Assembly (NCBI RefSeq): GCF_014697425.1
Contig: NZ_JACJRU010000033.1
Location: forward strand, 1 to 64,000
Direction of reading: 5' to 3'
Source of the DNA: Nostoc sp. FACHB-110
GTDB lineage: Bacteria; Cyanobacteriota; Cyanobacteriia; Cyanobacteriales; Nostocaceae
Length of the DNA: 64,000 nucleotides
This document shows, one piece after another, positions 27,618-36,982 of this stretch. Under the pieces are notes generated by a model that was not told the origin of the DNA, ran no database searches, and saw only the letters and a list, made by a program, of their open reading frames with translations. Position 1 is the first letter of the stretch, and each line of letters opens with the position of its first letter. The position numbers and the translations under genes were made by a program.

Positions 27618-28949
27618 ATGACCTCGGATTTTGCGCTTTTAAAGCGGATATACAATGTTTTTGACCCGTTTCGCCCTTTACTCGCAGGCGATCCCGCTTA
27701 TGTTGATTGTTCAGAAGTGCGGGGAGACGGCGATATCTTAGTAGAAATCGGCCGAGAGATTTTATATTCAGATAGAATGACCTCGCAACTTTATGCAGGT
27801 CATCGTGGCGCAGGGAAATCTACAGAATTACTCCGTTTACAGAAATTTTTAGATGACGCAGGTTGCTTTGTAGTTTATTTTCCCGCCGATGAAGAAGATA
27901 TTGATCCAGAAGATGCTCAATATACTGATATTCTCTTAGCTTGTACTCGCCACTTAGTAGAAGCATTAAAAGATAGCACTTCTCCAACTGTTTTGTTGAA
28001 TTGGTTGCAAGAACGTTGGCAAGATTTAAAAGATTTAGCACTAACTAAAGTTTCTTTAGAAAGTTTAAGTATCGAAGCGCAAATTTCTCAATTTGCTAAA
28101 TTAACCGCAAATTTACGAACAGAACCAACTCAACGTCAAAAAATTCGAGAACGCATTAATCCCCATACAGTTACTTTGATTGCGGCGTTAAATAAGTTTA
28201 TTCAAGATGCTAAAAATAACTTACCTGAAGGATATTCTCAACTAGTATTAATTGCTGATAACTTAGACCGCATTGTACCCATACCGCAAGAAGATGGACG
28301 CACTAATCACGACCAAATTTTTCTAGATCGTAGCGAACAACTCCAAGCTTTAGATTGTCATTTGCTGTACACAGTACCAATTTCTTTACTTTATTCTAAT
28401 CGTGCTGCCGACCTCGCTAATACTTATGGTAATACCCATGTTCTGCCTATGATTATGGTGCAAACACCTGATAATCAACCTTATGAACGAGGTATTAATA
28501 AAGTTACAGAAATTCTGCAAAAACGCCTAAGTTTAATTGACCCTAATTTATCTATTGTGAATATGTTTGAAGAGCGAGGAGCGTTAGAAAGACTGTGCTT
28601 AATGAGTGGAGGTCATGTGAGAAATTTATTATTATTAATGAAGGAGGCAATTAAATACACTAACGCTTTACCCATTCCGACTAGAGCCTTACTGCGTTCT
28701 GTGAGCGAGTTGCGAAATACTTACCGCAATACAGTTTTTGCTAATCAATGGGAAGCATTAGCAAACGTGCATTATTCTAAAGAAATAGTAAATGATCCAC
28801 TATATCGAGATTTATTATTTAATCGCTGTATTTTAGAATATCGTTATTTAAATGGAGAAGGAGAAAGTCAAGTTTGGTATGATATTCATCCTCTAATTAA
28901 GGGAATTAAAGAATTTCAAGATACCTTTAATCGATTGTATCCGGGATAG
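27618..28949 (+). CDS. P-loop ATPase, first gene of an ATPase/TPR pair
   Basis: A 443-residue protein. Its N-terminus (IYNVFDPFRPLLAGDPAYVD) leads into an intact Walker A GHRGAGKS at 61-68 and a Walker B-like strand LVLIADNLDRI at 209-219 (Asp214, Asp217). A helical C-terminal region follows, with CLMSGGHVRNLLLLM resembling the sensor/arginine region of AAA or STAND-type ATPases. From memory this protein type is repeatedly found in cyanobacteria directly before the TPR protein below; its function is unknown to me. KAP- or ORC-like ATPases are the nearest folds I can suggest. No membrane segments. Confidence 0.75.
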   Translation: MTSDFALLKRIYNVFDPFRPLLAGDPAYVDCSEVRGDGDILVEIGREILYSDRMTSQLYAGHRGAGKSTELLRLQKFLDDAGCFVVYFPADEEDIDPEDAQYTDILLACTRHLVEALKDSTSPTVLLNWLQERWQDLKDLALTKVSLESLSIEAQISQFAKLTANLRTEPTQRQKIRERINPHTVTLIAALNKFIQDAKNNLPEGYSQLVLIADNLDRIVPIPQEDGRTNHDQIFLDRSEQLQALDCHLLYTVPISLLYSNRAADLANTYGNTHVLPMIMVQTPDNQPYERGINKVTEILQKRLSLIDPNLSIVNMFEERGALERLCLMSGGHVRNLLLLMKEAIKYTNALPIPTRALLRSVSELRNTYRNTVFANQWEALANVHYSKEIVNDPLYRDLLFNRCILEYRYLNGEGESQVWYDIHPLIKGIKEFQDTFNRLYPG

Positions 28950-29031
28950 ATAAATGCAACACCATAGTAATTGCTGCAAGCTCCCCCCGCCTACGGCGAT
29001 CCCCTTCAAAAGGGGGTAAACAGAAAAATAG

Positions 29032-29266
29032 CCCCCTTTTTGAAGCTACGGTGTACACACAAGTCGAAAATTTTCATGTTCAACCGCATCCCGCCTTGAA
29101 CTAAAGTTCCAGGCTCATAGCCAAAGTCCACAAAGCGTGGACTAGAAGACATTTTTAGGTGAGTCATCTTCAGATGACTTGTGCTATGAGACTCGGAATT
29201 CATTCCAAGGCGGGACAGATGCACTACACGAATATTTGTATGTACACCGTCGCTTTTTTAAGGGGG
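29032..29266. mobile_element. MITE-like element inside the ATPase/TPR gene pair
   Basis: Terminal inverted repeats: CCCCCTTTTTGAAGC then ACGGTGTACACAC (29032-29060) against GTATGTACACCGT then a GCTTTTTTAAGGGGG-type end (29238-29266). The inner 13 bp match at 12 positions. The interior carries two more perfect palindromes, GTCCAC/GTGGAC around 29126-29142 and AGTCATCT-TC-AGATGACT at 29163-29180. There is no transposase, so it is probably a non-autonomous element, perhaps derived from an IS200/IS605-type end. Outer flanks (28981-29018, 29259-29281) carry further C-rich and G-rich repeat arms. Confidence 0.6.
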
Positions 29267-29306
29267 GGGTTGGGGGGAGCTAAAACGTTCTGTTACAGTT
29301 AAAACT

Positions 29307-30881
29307 ATGTCACTAGAACTAACTGATTGGGATAAAGATTTACCATCACAAGCAGATGAAGAATATCAAGCCTTAGTGCGTACGCTGAATTTTACAGAAG
29401 GATTTGGATTACTATTTGTGCGTTGCTCTCCGGCTGGGGGTGAGCAGTTAATTACTAAGGTAAAAGCAGATATTAGTAATAAAAATATCCAAGTGTTGCG
29501 ACTTCAGCAAGCCGTAAGTAATTTATATGAAATAATTGATAATTTAGATAATAAATCAGAAATTAATGTTTTATTTATTACAGGTTTAGAGCATTCGTTT
29601 TATGAGTATGAAGAATGCAAAAGCTTAACAGGTTGGAATAGTAAAGATATTTATTCATATAGTTGGAAAGGTGTACCGCCTGTTTTAATTAACCTGAACC
29701 AACAACGAGAACGTTTAAAAGATAATTTTAATATCTGTTTTGTCTTTTTGCTACCGATATTTGCTATTAAATATTTTATTCAACGTGCGCCAGACTTTTT
29801 TGATTGGCGTTCTGGTTTGTTTGAATTTCCCATAGATTCAGAAACTTTAGAACAAGAGTCATTGCGCGTTATTCAGGAGGGAGATTATGATAGATATCTC
29901 ACTCTAACCCCAGAGGAAAGAACTAAGGAAATACTCAGAGTTCAAGAATTAATTGTAGAAGAAAATCAAACACCGAAACGGCAATGTGATTTACTGATTA
30001 ACCTGGAAATATTACATTTGGTTGGACAAAATTATAAAGAAATGATCAAATCGTTCGACAAAGCATTGTCAATTCAACCTGATGACTATGAAACTTGGAG
30101 CAACCGGGGAACTGCGCTGTTTGGTTTAGGACACTATGAAGAAGCACTCACATCCTACGATAAAGCCTTGTCTATTCAACCTGATTACCACGAAGCTTGG
30201 AAAAACAGGGGGCTGGTGTTATTTAATTTAGGGTACAATGCAGAAGCACTCGCCTCATATGATAAAGCTTTATCCATTCAACCCGATGACCACGAAGCTT
30301 GGAATAATCGGGGAAATTTGCTAGGAAATTTAGGACGCAACGAAAAAGCGATTACATCCTACGATAAAGCTTTGTCCATTCACCCAGAGTACTACCAAGC
30401 TTGGTACAATCGGGGGGTCGCGCTCTATGATTTAGGACACAATGAAGAAGCAATTGCATCCTTTGACAAAGCTTTGTCTATTCAACAAGATAAACACGAA
30501 GCTTGGAACAATCGAGGGAATGCGCTCAGTAAATTAGAACGTTATGAAGAAACACTTAACTCCTACGACAAAGCCTTGTGCATCAAACCTGATTTACACC
30601 AAGCTTGCTACAACCGGGGGATAGCACTATGGAATTTAGGACGCAATGAAGAAGCGATCGCATCTTTCAACAAAGCTTTAGAATTTAAACCTGATTTACA
30701 CCAAGCTTGGTACAACAAAGCTTGCTGTTATGCACTTCAAGATAATATTGAGCAGACATTAGAAAATCTGCAACAAGCGATTAATATTAGTCCTGACGAA
30801 TATCGAGAAAAGGCAAAAACTGATACTGATTTTGATAATATTCGGCATGATGAACGCTTTCAAGCATTAATTCAAGGTTAG
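29307..30881 (+). CDS. Degenerate P-loop-like domain + TPR protein, second gene of the pair
   Basis: A 524-residue protein. Residues 1-190 look like a P-loop fold that lost its catalytic residues: the strand-loop FGLLFVRCSPAGGEQLI (33-49) stands where GxxxxGKS would be, and INVLFITGLEHS resembles a Walker B strand. The C-terminal half is eight 34-residue TPRs (about 240-505) of the type EAIASYDKALSIQPD...AWNNRG, with high DNA similarity between units. It ends FDNIRHDERFQALI, a common closing motif. It probably acts as sensor or scaffold for the ATPase encoded just upstream. The MITE-like element separates the two genes, so they may no longer share one transcript. Confidence 0.75.
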   Translation: MSLELTDWDKDLPSQADEEYQALVRTLNFTEGFGLLFVRCSPAGGEQLITKVKADISNKNIQVLRLQQAVSNLYEIIDNLDNKSEINVLFITGLEHSFYEYEECKSLTGWNSKDIYSYSWKGVPPVLINLNQQRERLKDNFNICFVFLLPIFAIKYFIQRAPDFFDWRSGLFEFPIDSETLEQESLRVIQEGDYDRYLTLTPEERTKEILRVQELIVEENQTPKRQCDLLINLEILHLVGQNYKEMIKSFDKALSIQPDDYETWSNRGTALFGLGHYEEALTSYDKALSIQPDYHEAWKNRGLVLFNLGYNAEALASYDKALSIQPDDHEAWNNRGNLLGNLGRNEKAITSYDKALSIHPEYYQAWYNRGVALYDLGHNEEAIASFDKALSIQQDKHEAWNNRGNALSKLERYEETLNSYDKALCIKPDLHQACYNRGIALWNLGRNEEAIASFNKALEFKPDLHQAWYNKACCYALQDNIEQTLENLQQAINISPDEYREKAKTDTDFDNIRHDERFQALIQG

Positions 30882-30926
30882 CTAATGAACAATTCAAAAA
30901 ATAATGCCGATTTACTTACTAATTAG

Positions 30927-31952
30927 ATGAAAACAGACACGATTTTTTATAAACTCTTTCAGGAATTTCCTAATATATTTTTTGAACTAATTGGCAAACC
31001 AGAAACAAATACAAATCTTTACGAATTCAAAAGCCAAGAAATTAAAGAAACTGGCTTTCGATTAGATGGTATATTTTTAACTTTAGATTCAAACTCAGAA
31101 ATTACTGCTAACGAACCAATATATTTTGTTGAAGTTCAATGCTATAAAGATAAACGCTTCTACGACAGATTATTTAGCAGTATTCTGCTTTATTTCTACC
31201 AATATCAACCAATCAATCCTAACTGGTATGCTATAGTCATTTTTGATGCTCGAACAAATGACGTAGATTTTCCGGAGCGTCTTAATTCTTTGAGAGAAGA
31301 ACATCTCATCTGCTTGTATTTGGACGAAATAGCAGATACACCCGAGAAATCATTAGGATTGGGAATTGTGAAGTTAATTGTTGAAGGTCAGCCAAAAGCC
31401 CAAGAATCAGTTAAACAGCTAGTTAATCAAGCTAGAGCAGAAGTCAAAGATACAGCCATCCAAAGAAAAATTTTAGAATTAATAGAGGCGATTCTTGTTA
31501 ATAAGTTTCCTAATTTGAGCAGGGAGGAGATAAAGGCGATGTTAAGTTTAGAATTAATTAGAGGTACAAGAGTATATCAAGAGTTAAAAGAAGAAGCTAG
31601 AGAAGAAGTTAAGCAAGAAGTCAAGCAAGAACTCAAGGCAGAAGCTAGGGAAGAAGTTAGAGAAGAAGTCAAGCAAGAACTCAAGGCAGAAGCTAGGGAA
31701 GAAGTTAGAGAAGAAGTCAAGCAAGAACTCAAGGCAGAAGCTAGGGAAGAAGTTAGAGAAGAAGTCAAGCAAGAACTCAAGGCAGAAGCTAGGGAAGAAG
31801 TTAGAGAAGAAGTCAAGCAAGAACTCAAGGCAGAAGTTAAAACAGAAATGATTGCCAAGCTGCTGCAACGTGGAATGAGTGTAGAAGAAGTAGCTGAGAT
31901 ATTAGAGTTAGATGTGGAAGTTATTAGAGATGTAGCAGGTGAGCAATTGTAA
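30927..31952 (+). CDS. Rpn/DUF2887 PD-(D/E)XK nuclease-like protein with minisatellite
   Basis: A 341-residue protein. The N-terminal half matches the DUF2887/Rpn (transposase_31-like) nuclease family: MKTDTIFYKLFQEFPNIFFEL, a FRLDGIF strand and IYFVEVQCYKD give the D...ExQ pattern of a PD-(D/E)XK core (about 45-90). The middle (165-210) holds LVNKFPNLSREEIKAM, then an acidic/basic coiled coil built from a 16-residue unit repeated four times plus a half copy, and a closing MSVEEVAEILEL helix. Rpn proteins are recombination-promoting nucleases that often vary by repeat number. It starts 45 bp after the TPR gene on the same strand. Confidence 0.82.
   Translation: MKTDTIFYKLFQEFPNIFFELIGKPETNTNLYEFKSQEIKETGFRLDGIFLTLDSNSEITANEPIYFVEVQCYKDKRFYDRLFSSILLYFYQYQPINPNWYAIVIFDARTNDVDFPERLNSLREEHLICLYLDEIADTPEKSLGLGIVKLIVEGQPKAQESVKQLVNQARAEVKDTAIQRKILELIEAILVNKFPNLSREEIKAMLSLELIRGTRVYQELKEEAREEVKQEVKQELKAEAREEVREEVKQELKAEAREEVREEVKQELKAEAREEVREEVKQELKAEAREEVREEVKQELKAEVKTEMIAKLLQRGMSVEEVAEILELDVEVIRDVAGEQL
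31620..31835 (+). repeat. Perfect 48-bp coding minisatellite
   Basis: Four units at 31620, 31668, 31716 and 31764, then a half unit to 31835. Each encodes VKQELKAEAREEVREE. The copies are identical at the DNA level, so the array is recent or kept uniform by slippage/recombination. Because 48 is a multiple of three, copy-number change alters coiled-coil length but not the frame. Confidence 0.95.
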
Positions 31953-32249
31953 GGCTGGTCAATAAGAGGAAAAGGGGCAGGGTGTAGGGTGTGGGGGGAA
32001 TTGAGGAAGCCCCGACTCCCTCATTGGTGCGCGACTTCAGACCATTTGTGCAATCCGGCTCTGTGTCCCAAAGCTCTCCTGTAAGCTGCAACAATAGCCG
32101 TTAATTAATAATTTTCAGTGTCAGCCAGATATTGTTTCCTAGCCGTGACATAAAATAGAAAGTCTAAAACTCTCTAGCCAAGATACAATTCGATCTGGCA
32201 AAAGCTGTTAAAGTCCATAAATTATTTATCGATTCTGAAACCACCATAT

Positions 32250-33554
32250 ATGAGCATTCACGAAATATTCATGCCGGCGCTTAGTTCCACCATGACTGAA
32301 GGTAAAATCGTTTCCTGGGTAAAATCGCCAGGAGATAAAGTGGAAAAGGGCGAGACAGTGGTGGTTGTCGAGTCAGATAAGGCAGACATGGATGTAGAAA
32401 CCTTCTATGAAGGATATCTGGCACACATCATTGTAGAAGCTGGTGGCACTGCGGCGGTAGGCAGTGCGATCGCTTATGTAGCTGAAACTGAAGCAGAAAT
32501 TGAAGCCGCAAAATCTTTGGCTAACTCTGGTGGGGCGGCGACAACTCCCGCTCCTGCAAAAGTACCAGCCACAGCAGCAGTCGGCGCGCCCACCGCAGCC
32601 GCCCAAAACGGTAACGGCTCAAACCACAAAGAAGGTAGACTCGTTGCTTCACCTCGCGCTCGCAAGTTAGCAAAAGAATTAAAAGTTGATTTAACCAGCC
32701 TCAAAGGTAGTGGCCCCTACGGTCGCATTGTAGCTGAAGATGTAGAAGCAGTAGTGGGTAAGGCTAAACCAGCTGCAACACCAGTTGCACCAACCCCTGC
32801 ACCAACTGTTGCACCAGTTCAACCACCTGCACCAGTAGCAGCAGCACCCGCGCCAGTACCCGCCTCTAGTAGCGCAGTTTCCGGCCAAGTAGTACCTTTC
32901 ACTACTTTGCAAAATGCTGTAGTTAAAGGTATGGTTGCTAGCTTATCTGCGCCTGTGTTCCGTGTTAGCTACACAATTACTACCGATGGCTTAGACAAAC
33001 TTTACAAACAAATTAAATCTAAAGGCGTGACAATGACGGCTCTGTTAGCGAAAGCTGTAGCCGTAACTTTGCAAAAACACCCATTGCTCAACGCCAGCTA
33101 TTCAGACCAAGGTATTGTTTATCATTCTGATATTAATATTTCTGTGGCTGTGGCAATGGATGATGGCGGATTAATTACACCTGTATTGCGGAATGCAGAT
33201 ATGGTGGATATTTACTCCCTGTCACGTACGTGGAAATCTTTAGTAGACCGTGCGCGTGCCAAACAGCTACAACCAGACGAATATACCACTGGTACTTTTA
33301 CTTTGTCTAACCTGGGGATGTTTGGTGTAGATACATTTGATGCAATTTTACCACCTGGACAAGGCTCAATTTTGGCGATCGGTGCGTCGCGTCCACAACT
33401 TGTGGCTACACCCGACGGTTTATTTGGAGTGCGTCAACAAATGCAGGTAAATATCACTTGTGACCACCGCATTATTTACGGCGCACACGCAGCAGCTTTC
33501 TTGCAAGATTTGGCGAAGTTAATTGAAACTAATGCTCAATCTCTAACGCTCTAA
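32250..33554 (+). CDS. pdhC: Pyruvate dehydrogenase E2, dihydrolipoamide acetyltransferase
   Basis: A 434-residue protein. A lipoyl domain (1-80) carries Lys44 in ESDKADMDVE; an Ala/Pro linker, the E1/E3-binding domain (about 130-167, SPRARKLAKELKVDLTSLKGSG) and a second Ala/Pro linker follow, then the catalytic domain (about 200-434). It forms the core of the pyruvate dehydrogenase complex, passing acetyl groups to CoA. The catalytic motif reads DHRIIYG (His406) rather than the textbook HxxxDG; I believe plastid and cyanobacterial E2 share this. It is a housekeeping gene sitting within an otherwise accessory stretch, alone on its transcript with its own terminator. Confidence 0.95.
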   Translation: MSIHEIFMPALSSTMTEGKIVSWVKSPGDKVEKGETVVVVESDKADMDVETFYEGYLAHIIVEAGGTAAVGSAIAYVAETEAEIEAAKSLANSGGAATTPAPAKVPATAAVGAPTAAAQNGNGSNHKEGRLVASPRARKLAKELKVDLTSLKGSGPYGRIVAEDVEAVVGKAKPAATPVAPTPAPTVAPVQPPAPVAAAPAPVPASSSAVSGQVVPFTTLQNAVVKGMVASLSAPVFRVSYTITTDGLDKLYKQIKSKGVTMTALLAKAVAVTLQKHPLLNASYSDQGIVYHSDINISVAVAMDDGGLITPVLRNADMVDIYSLSRTWKSLVDRARAKQLQPDEYTTGTFTLSNLGMFGVDTFDAILPPGQGSILAIGASRPQLVATPDGLFGVRQQMQVNITCDHRIIYGAHAAAFLQDLAKLIETNAQSLTL

Positions 33555-33676
33555 GTTATAGCAGAAAGCAAAGGGCAGCAGGCAAAAGGTAAATTTTTAC
33601 TGACGTTAACGCTCTGGAATGCCCTAATTTATCAGCTCTTGGCTATAAAACACTGAGATAATAAAAGTCAAATATG

Positions 33677-33714
33677 AGGCCTGGATAATCAAAATTTCCA
33701 GGTCTCTATTTTTA
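33677..33714 (+). terminator. Terminator after pdhC
   Basis: AGGCCTGGA (33677-33685) pairs with TCCAGGTCT (33697-33705) at 8 of 9 positions, followed by CTATTTTTA. Confidence 0.75.
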
Positions 33715-33843
33715 TGGAAATACTCAAGTATCAATACTGAAGTTGTCGTATTAAAAGCAACTATATGATTAAAGCTATCTACAGCAAAATTGGCTTGTTT
33801 ATATCTCAAACAATTACCAGCAAGATTAAAATCAGGAGATTAC

Positions 33844-34935
33844 ATGGCTTATCGCTACAAAATATTGTCAATTGACGGCGGCGGTATTCGCGGTATTATC
33901 CCAGCAATTATTTTAGACGAAATCGAAAAGCGCACAGGTAAGCCGATTTGTCAGTTATTTAACTTAATTGCTGGAACTTCAACTGGGGGAATTGTGGCTA
34001 CGGCTTTGACTAAACCCCATCCCAACTATCCAAATCAACCGCATTTTAAAGCAGGGGATTTAATTGACATATACCGCAAACATGGCAAGCGGATTTTTGC
34101 AGAGTCACCAGTTAGTAGCTTGTTGAAGTTAGACGATATTGTCAGAGCCAAATATTCTTCTAAAGGTAGAGACGAAGTTTTAACAGAATTTTTGCAAGAT
34201 ACTCACTTGAAAAAGGCATTAACTGATATTTTTATTACTAGCTATGATATCGAGTTACGAATGCCGATTTTCTTTGTTAATAATGTCAAAGACCAAAAAT
34301 TAGGTGAAAATTTCCGTAAAATTTGTGACGGCTACACAATGAAACAAGCGGGAATGGCTACTTCTGCTGCTCCAACTTATTTTAAGCCTTACAAAATTGA
34401 TACAGCAGACCCAACAAATAGTGGTTATTATGCCCTAGTCGATGGAGGTGTTTTTGCAAACAATCCTACTTCTTTGGCAATTATGGAAGCATTAATTTCT
34501 TCTGCTAGACCTGATCCGCAACAGCCTAATAAACAACCTCTCAATATCAACGATGTTCTTGTAGTTTCATTAGGTACAGGTTCTCTAAATCGTCGATATA
34601 ATTACGCGCAAGCTGTAGATTGGGGTTTGGTTCAATGGGTGCAGCCATTACTCAATATTACCTTGGATGGTAGTAGTGAATCTGTAGCTTGTCAGCTAGA
34701 GCAAATGTTACCTCAGGCTGATGGTTTTCCTAAACAATATTTCCGCTTCCAAAGACAATTAACTAAAGCTAATGACAATATGGATGATGCAAGTCCAGAA
34801 AATATCACACGTCTAATCACATTAGCTAAACAGATTATTGAACAAAGAGATTCAGAAATAGATGAGCTTTGTCAACAATTGACTCAAGGTTTAGCGCAAC
34901 CAGAGCAGCCAGAAGTCGCTCTTGTGAGTATCTGA
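33844..34935 (+). CDS. Patatin-like phospholipase
   Basis: A 363-residue lipid acyl hydrolase with a complete catalytic set. The oxyanion loop DGGGIRG is at 11-17, the nucleophile elbow GTSTGG at 44-49 (Ser46) and the dyad aspartate in VDGG (Asp200). It lacks a signal peptide and is probably cytoplasmic. The ATG at 33844 follows AGGAG; an upstream in-frame ATG at 33790 has no such site. Patatins of this size occur both as general lipases and as CapV-type effectors of CBASS defence, but no cyclic-nucleotide synthase gene is in the window, so an immune role is only a thought. A strong terminator follows. Confidence 0.9.
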   Translation: MAYRYKILSIDGGGIRGIIPAIILDEIEKRTGKPICQLFNLIAGTSTGGIVATALTKPHPNYPNQPHFKAGDLIDIYRKHGKRIFAESPVSSLLKLDDIVRAKYSSKGRDEVLTEFLQDTHLKKALTDIFITSYDIELRMPIFFVNNVKDQKLGENFRKICDGYTMKQAGMATSAAPTYFKPYKIDTADPTNSGYYALVDGGVFANNPTSLAIMEALISSARPDPQQPNKQPLNINDVLVVSLGTGSLNRRYNYAQAVDWGLVQWVQPLLNITLDGSSESVACQLEQMLPQADGFPKQYFRFQRQLTKANDNMDDASPENITRLITLAKQIIEQRDSEIDELCQQLTQGLAQPEQPEVALVSI

Positions 34936-34988
34936 GTTTTAATAATTTACAACTTAATAATGTGGCGATCGCACACATTCAATTATCT

Positions 34989-35030
34989 AGAGACATAATT
35001 TTTTATGTCTCTATTATTTTATATTTTTTG
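34989..35030 (+). terminator. Terminator after the patatin gene
   Basis: AGAGACATAA (34989-34998) and TTATGTCTCT (35003-35012) pair perfectly around a TTTT loop, followed by ATTATTTTATATTTTTTG. Confidence 0.85.
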
Positions 35031-35599
35031 TCATCAACCAAAAGTAATAAATTGTTAATGAAGGGATATATAATGTGTTTTTTGCTCTATTAACTAGTAA
35101 ACAACTAAATTTATAATATTCATATTAGAATAACTTATAATTTATAATATACTTAAACTTTAATTAACATTTGAAGACTGTCATATCTCCCTTGATTAAA
35201 GCTAGTAACTTAACTGTTAAAGTGATAAATTATATACTTGTTACAAAGAAATATTGATTTGAACTGATGATTCTGTTTGAAAAATCTAAACACTGACAAT
35301 AATAATGTAAGGTTTAATTAAGCAGGCTTTTAAATCATTTGCGTAGCTGCTCAAGGTAAAATAATCAACCTGATATAAATAAAGTAACGAATATATCTAC
35401 CTGATTAGGTAATGTCATAATTATTTTTTTAGTAGTAATATCATTCATAAATATAAACATAATTCACGTCAGCATATTTAGAAAAATGTGATTAATTGTA
35501 CAAAAATTCTATTTGTATATTCCTAAAATATGCAATTTTAAATGCGATTTTGTTCAGAGAACTTGTCTTAAAATCACATCACGGGTATGAGGCAGAACA
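35031..35599. other. Long AT-rich spacer before the MFS gene
   Basis: About 570 bp after the patatin terminator, strongly AT-rich. No reading frame with family likeness, RNA gene or repeat was recognised. The composition is unlike the neighbouring genes and could mark an old insertion or deletion scar. Confidence 0.4.
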
Positions 35600-36790
35600 A
35601 TGTTTAACTCTTTCAACACCCACCGTGAAATATTGCGTCGGCAAGTTTGGGGATTAGCTGCTTTAGTCGCAGCGATCGCTTTGAGTTGGATGGCATATAC
35701 TTTTTATCAGCCAAAAATTCTCAAAGAATTGCAATTTGTCGAATTAGCAGGTTGGCTGGGAATATTGCAAGGGTTACTATGTGCCATTATTGAACCCTTG
35801 AGTGGCAAAATTTCTGATGGCATTCAGCAGCGATTAGGTAGCCGTTTGCCCATGATTAGCTTTGGGGTAATGTTGGCAGGCTTAATTTTTATTATTGTTT
35901 CTTTACTAACTGAGCATAATTTACCCATCGGTAGCCGTTGGATAATTCCCGTATTGATGACAGTTTGGGTAATAGCTACAATTATATTTCGTGGCCCGGC
36001 GATCGCACTTTTAACTCAGTTTGCCCCCACAACAGAATTACCGCAAGCCAACGCTATCTTAGTACTTGTTGTGGCTACGGTAGCAGCGATTGAGCCATTA
36101 TTGAATACCTTACTTTATAGTATGGGTGCTTCGATTGCTTTTATAGTTGGAGCGATCGCTTTAATGTTAGGTGCGTATATTTTACAATCATTCACTCCTA
36201 AACATTCCTTTAATCCTGCTATTCGTAATCAAGATTTAGCCTCAGCACCAAGTGTAATATTAATGCTAATTTTTGTGATTGGTTTAGCTATTGGGTTTGA
36301 AATTAACTTGCTATTTTCTATTTTTCCCCAAAAATTACAAGCTCAACTACCCGGATTAAATGTAGAATTTATTGCTTCTGAGATACTTTTAGTAGCTGCA
36401 ATTGCTTCTGTACCTTTGGGTGATTGGATAACAGATTTAGGTGCGAATAAATCTATGTTATTGGGGTTAGGAAGTATTACTGGCTTAATGGGATTAACAG
36501 TATTAAATGATAACGATATCTTTGCGATTATACTAATTTTGGCTTTTGGTGTGAGTTTTAGTCTAGTTTTTATCAGTATGATTCCCTTAGTTTTTGCCAA
36601 AATACCTGCAAATCAGGCTGGTTTGGGTACTGGTTTATATTTTGGTAGTAGTGCTGGCGGAACTGCAATTGCCTCTCTAGTCATTAAACAAATCGGTTTA
36701 ACATCAGTCGGTGCATTTTTATTAGCTGAGGTTGCCTTTTTGATAGTGACTATATGTATTTTTCTCAGTAAAAAAATTGCCCTGCGTTAA
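35600..36790 (+). CDS. MFS transporter (SLC45/GPH-like)
   Basis: A 396-residue membrane protein with about twelve membrane helices. The N-terminus HREILRRQVWGLAALVAAIALSW leads into helix 1, and the loop after helix 2 has EPLSGKISDGIQQRLGSRLPMI, resembling the DRxGRR-type loop of major facilitator proteins, in the form seen in sugar-cation (SLC45/GPH) carriers. The second half repeats this as GDWITDLGANKSM. The substrate cannot be told from sequence. Single gene on the plus strand, about 190 bp before the GmrSD-like gene. Confidence 0.8.
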   Translation: MFNSFNTHREILRRQVWGLAALVAAIALSWMAYTFYQPKILKELQFVELAGWLGILQGLLCAIIEPLSGKISDGIQQRLGSRLPMISFGVMLAGLIFIIVSLLTEHNLPIGSRWIIPVLMTVWVIATIIFRGPAIALLTQFAPTTELPQANAILVLVVATVAAIEPLLNTLLYSMGASIAFIVGAIALMLGAYILQSFTPKHSFNPAIRNQDLASAPSVILMLIFVIGLAIGFEINLLFSIFPQKLQAQLPGLNVEFIASEILLVAAIASVPLGDWITDLGANKSMLLGLGSITGLMGLTVLNDNDIFAIILILAFGVSFSLVFISMIPLVFAKIPANQAGLGTGLYFGSSAGGTAIASLVIKQIGLTSVGAFLLAEVAFLIVTICIFLSKKIALR

Positions 36791-36982
36791 TTTATTATAG
36801 TTCTGCTTTTATCCTGAATACGCTCAATTGTTTTGTTAGGCGATCGCCTCTCGATTGATAAAATTTGTAACCACACCTAAAACCACTCAAAAATTATCTC
36901 ACCACCTCAAATATTGTGCGGATCATTGGGAACACTAACTTTAGTTTGCGTGTATTCTACTACCCTACAAAAGGAGATACCA

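Noticed and set aside
29006..29224. 72-codon minus-strand frame in the MITE-like element
   Set aside because: No recognisable transposase or TnpB motif; it spans palindromes and an element end.
31620..31835. CRISPR-like array of 48-bp units
   Set aside because: Units are directly abutting, identical and in frame inside a coding region; no spacers.
31577..31868. Two minus-strand reading frames of Ser/Leu or Phe/Leu repeats
   Set aside because: They are the antisense image of the 48-bp minisatellite in the Rpn-like gene.
33624..33809. 61-codon minus-strand frame after pdhC
   Set aside because: Covers the pdhC terminator hairpin and has no family likeness.
33844..34935. CBASS operon with CapV-type patatin
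   Set aside because: No CD-NTase, Cap2/Cap3 or second messenger sensor gene nearby; called only a patatin.
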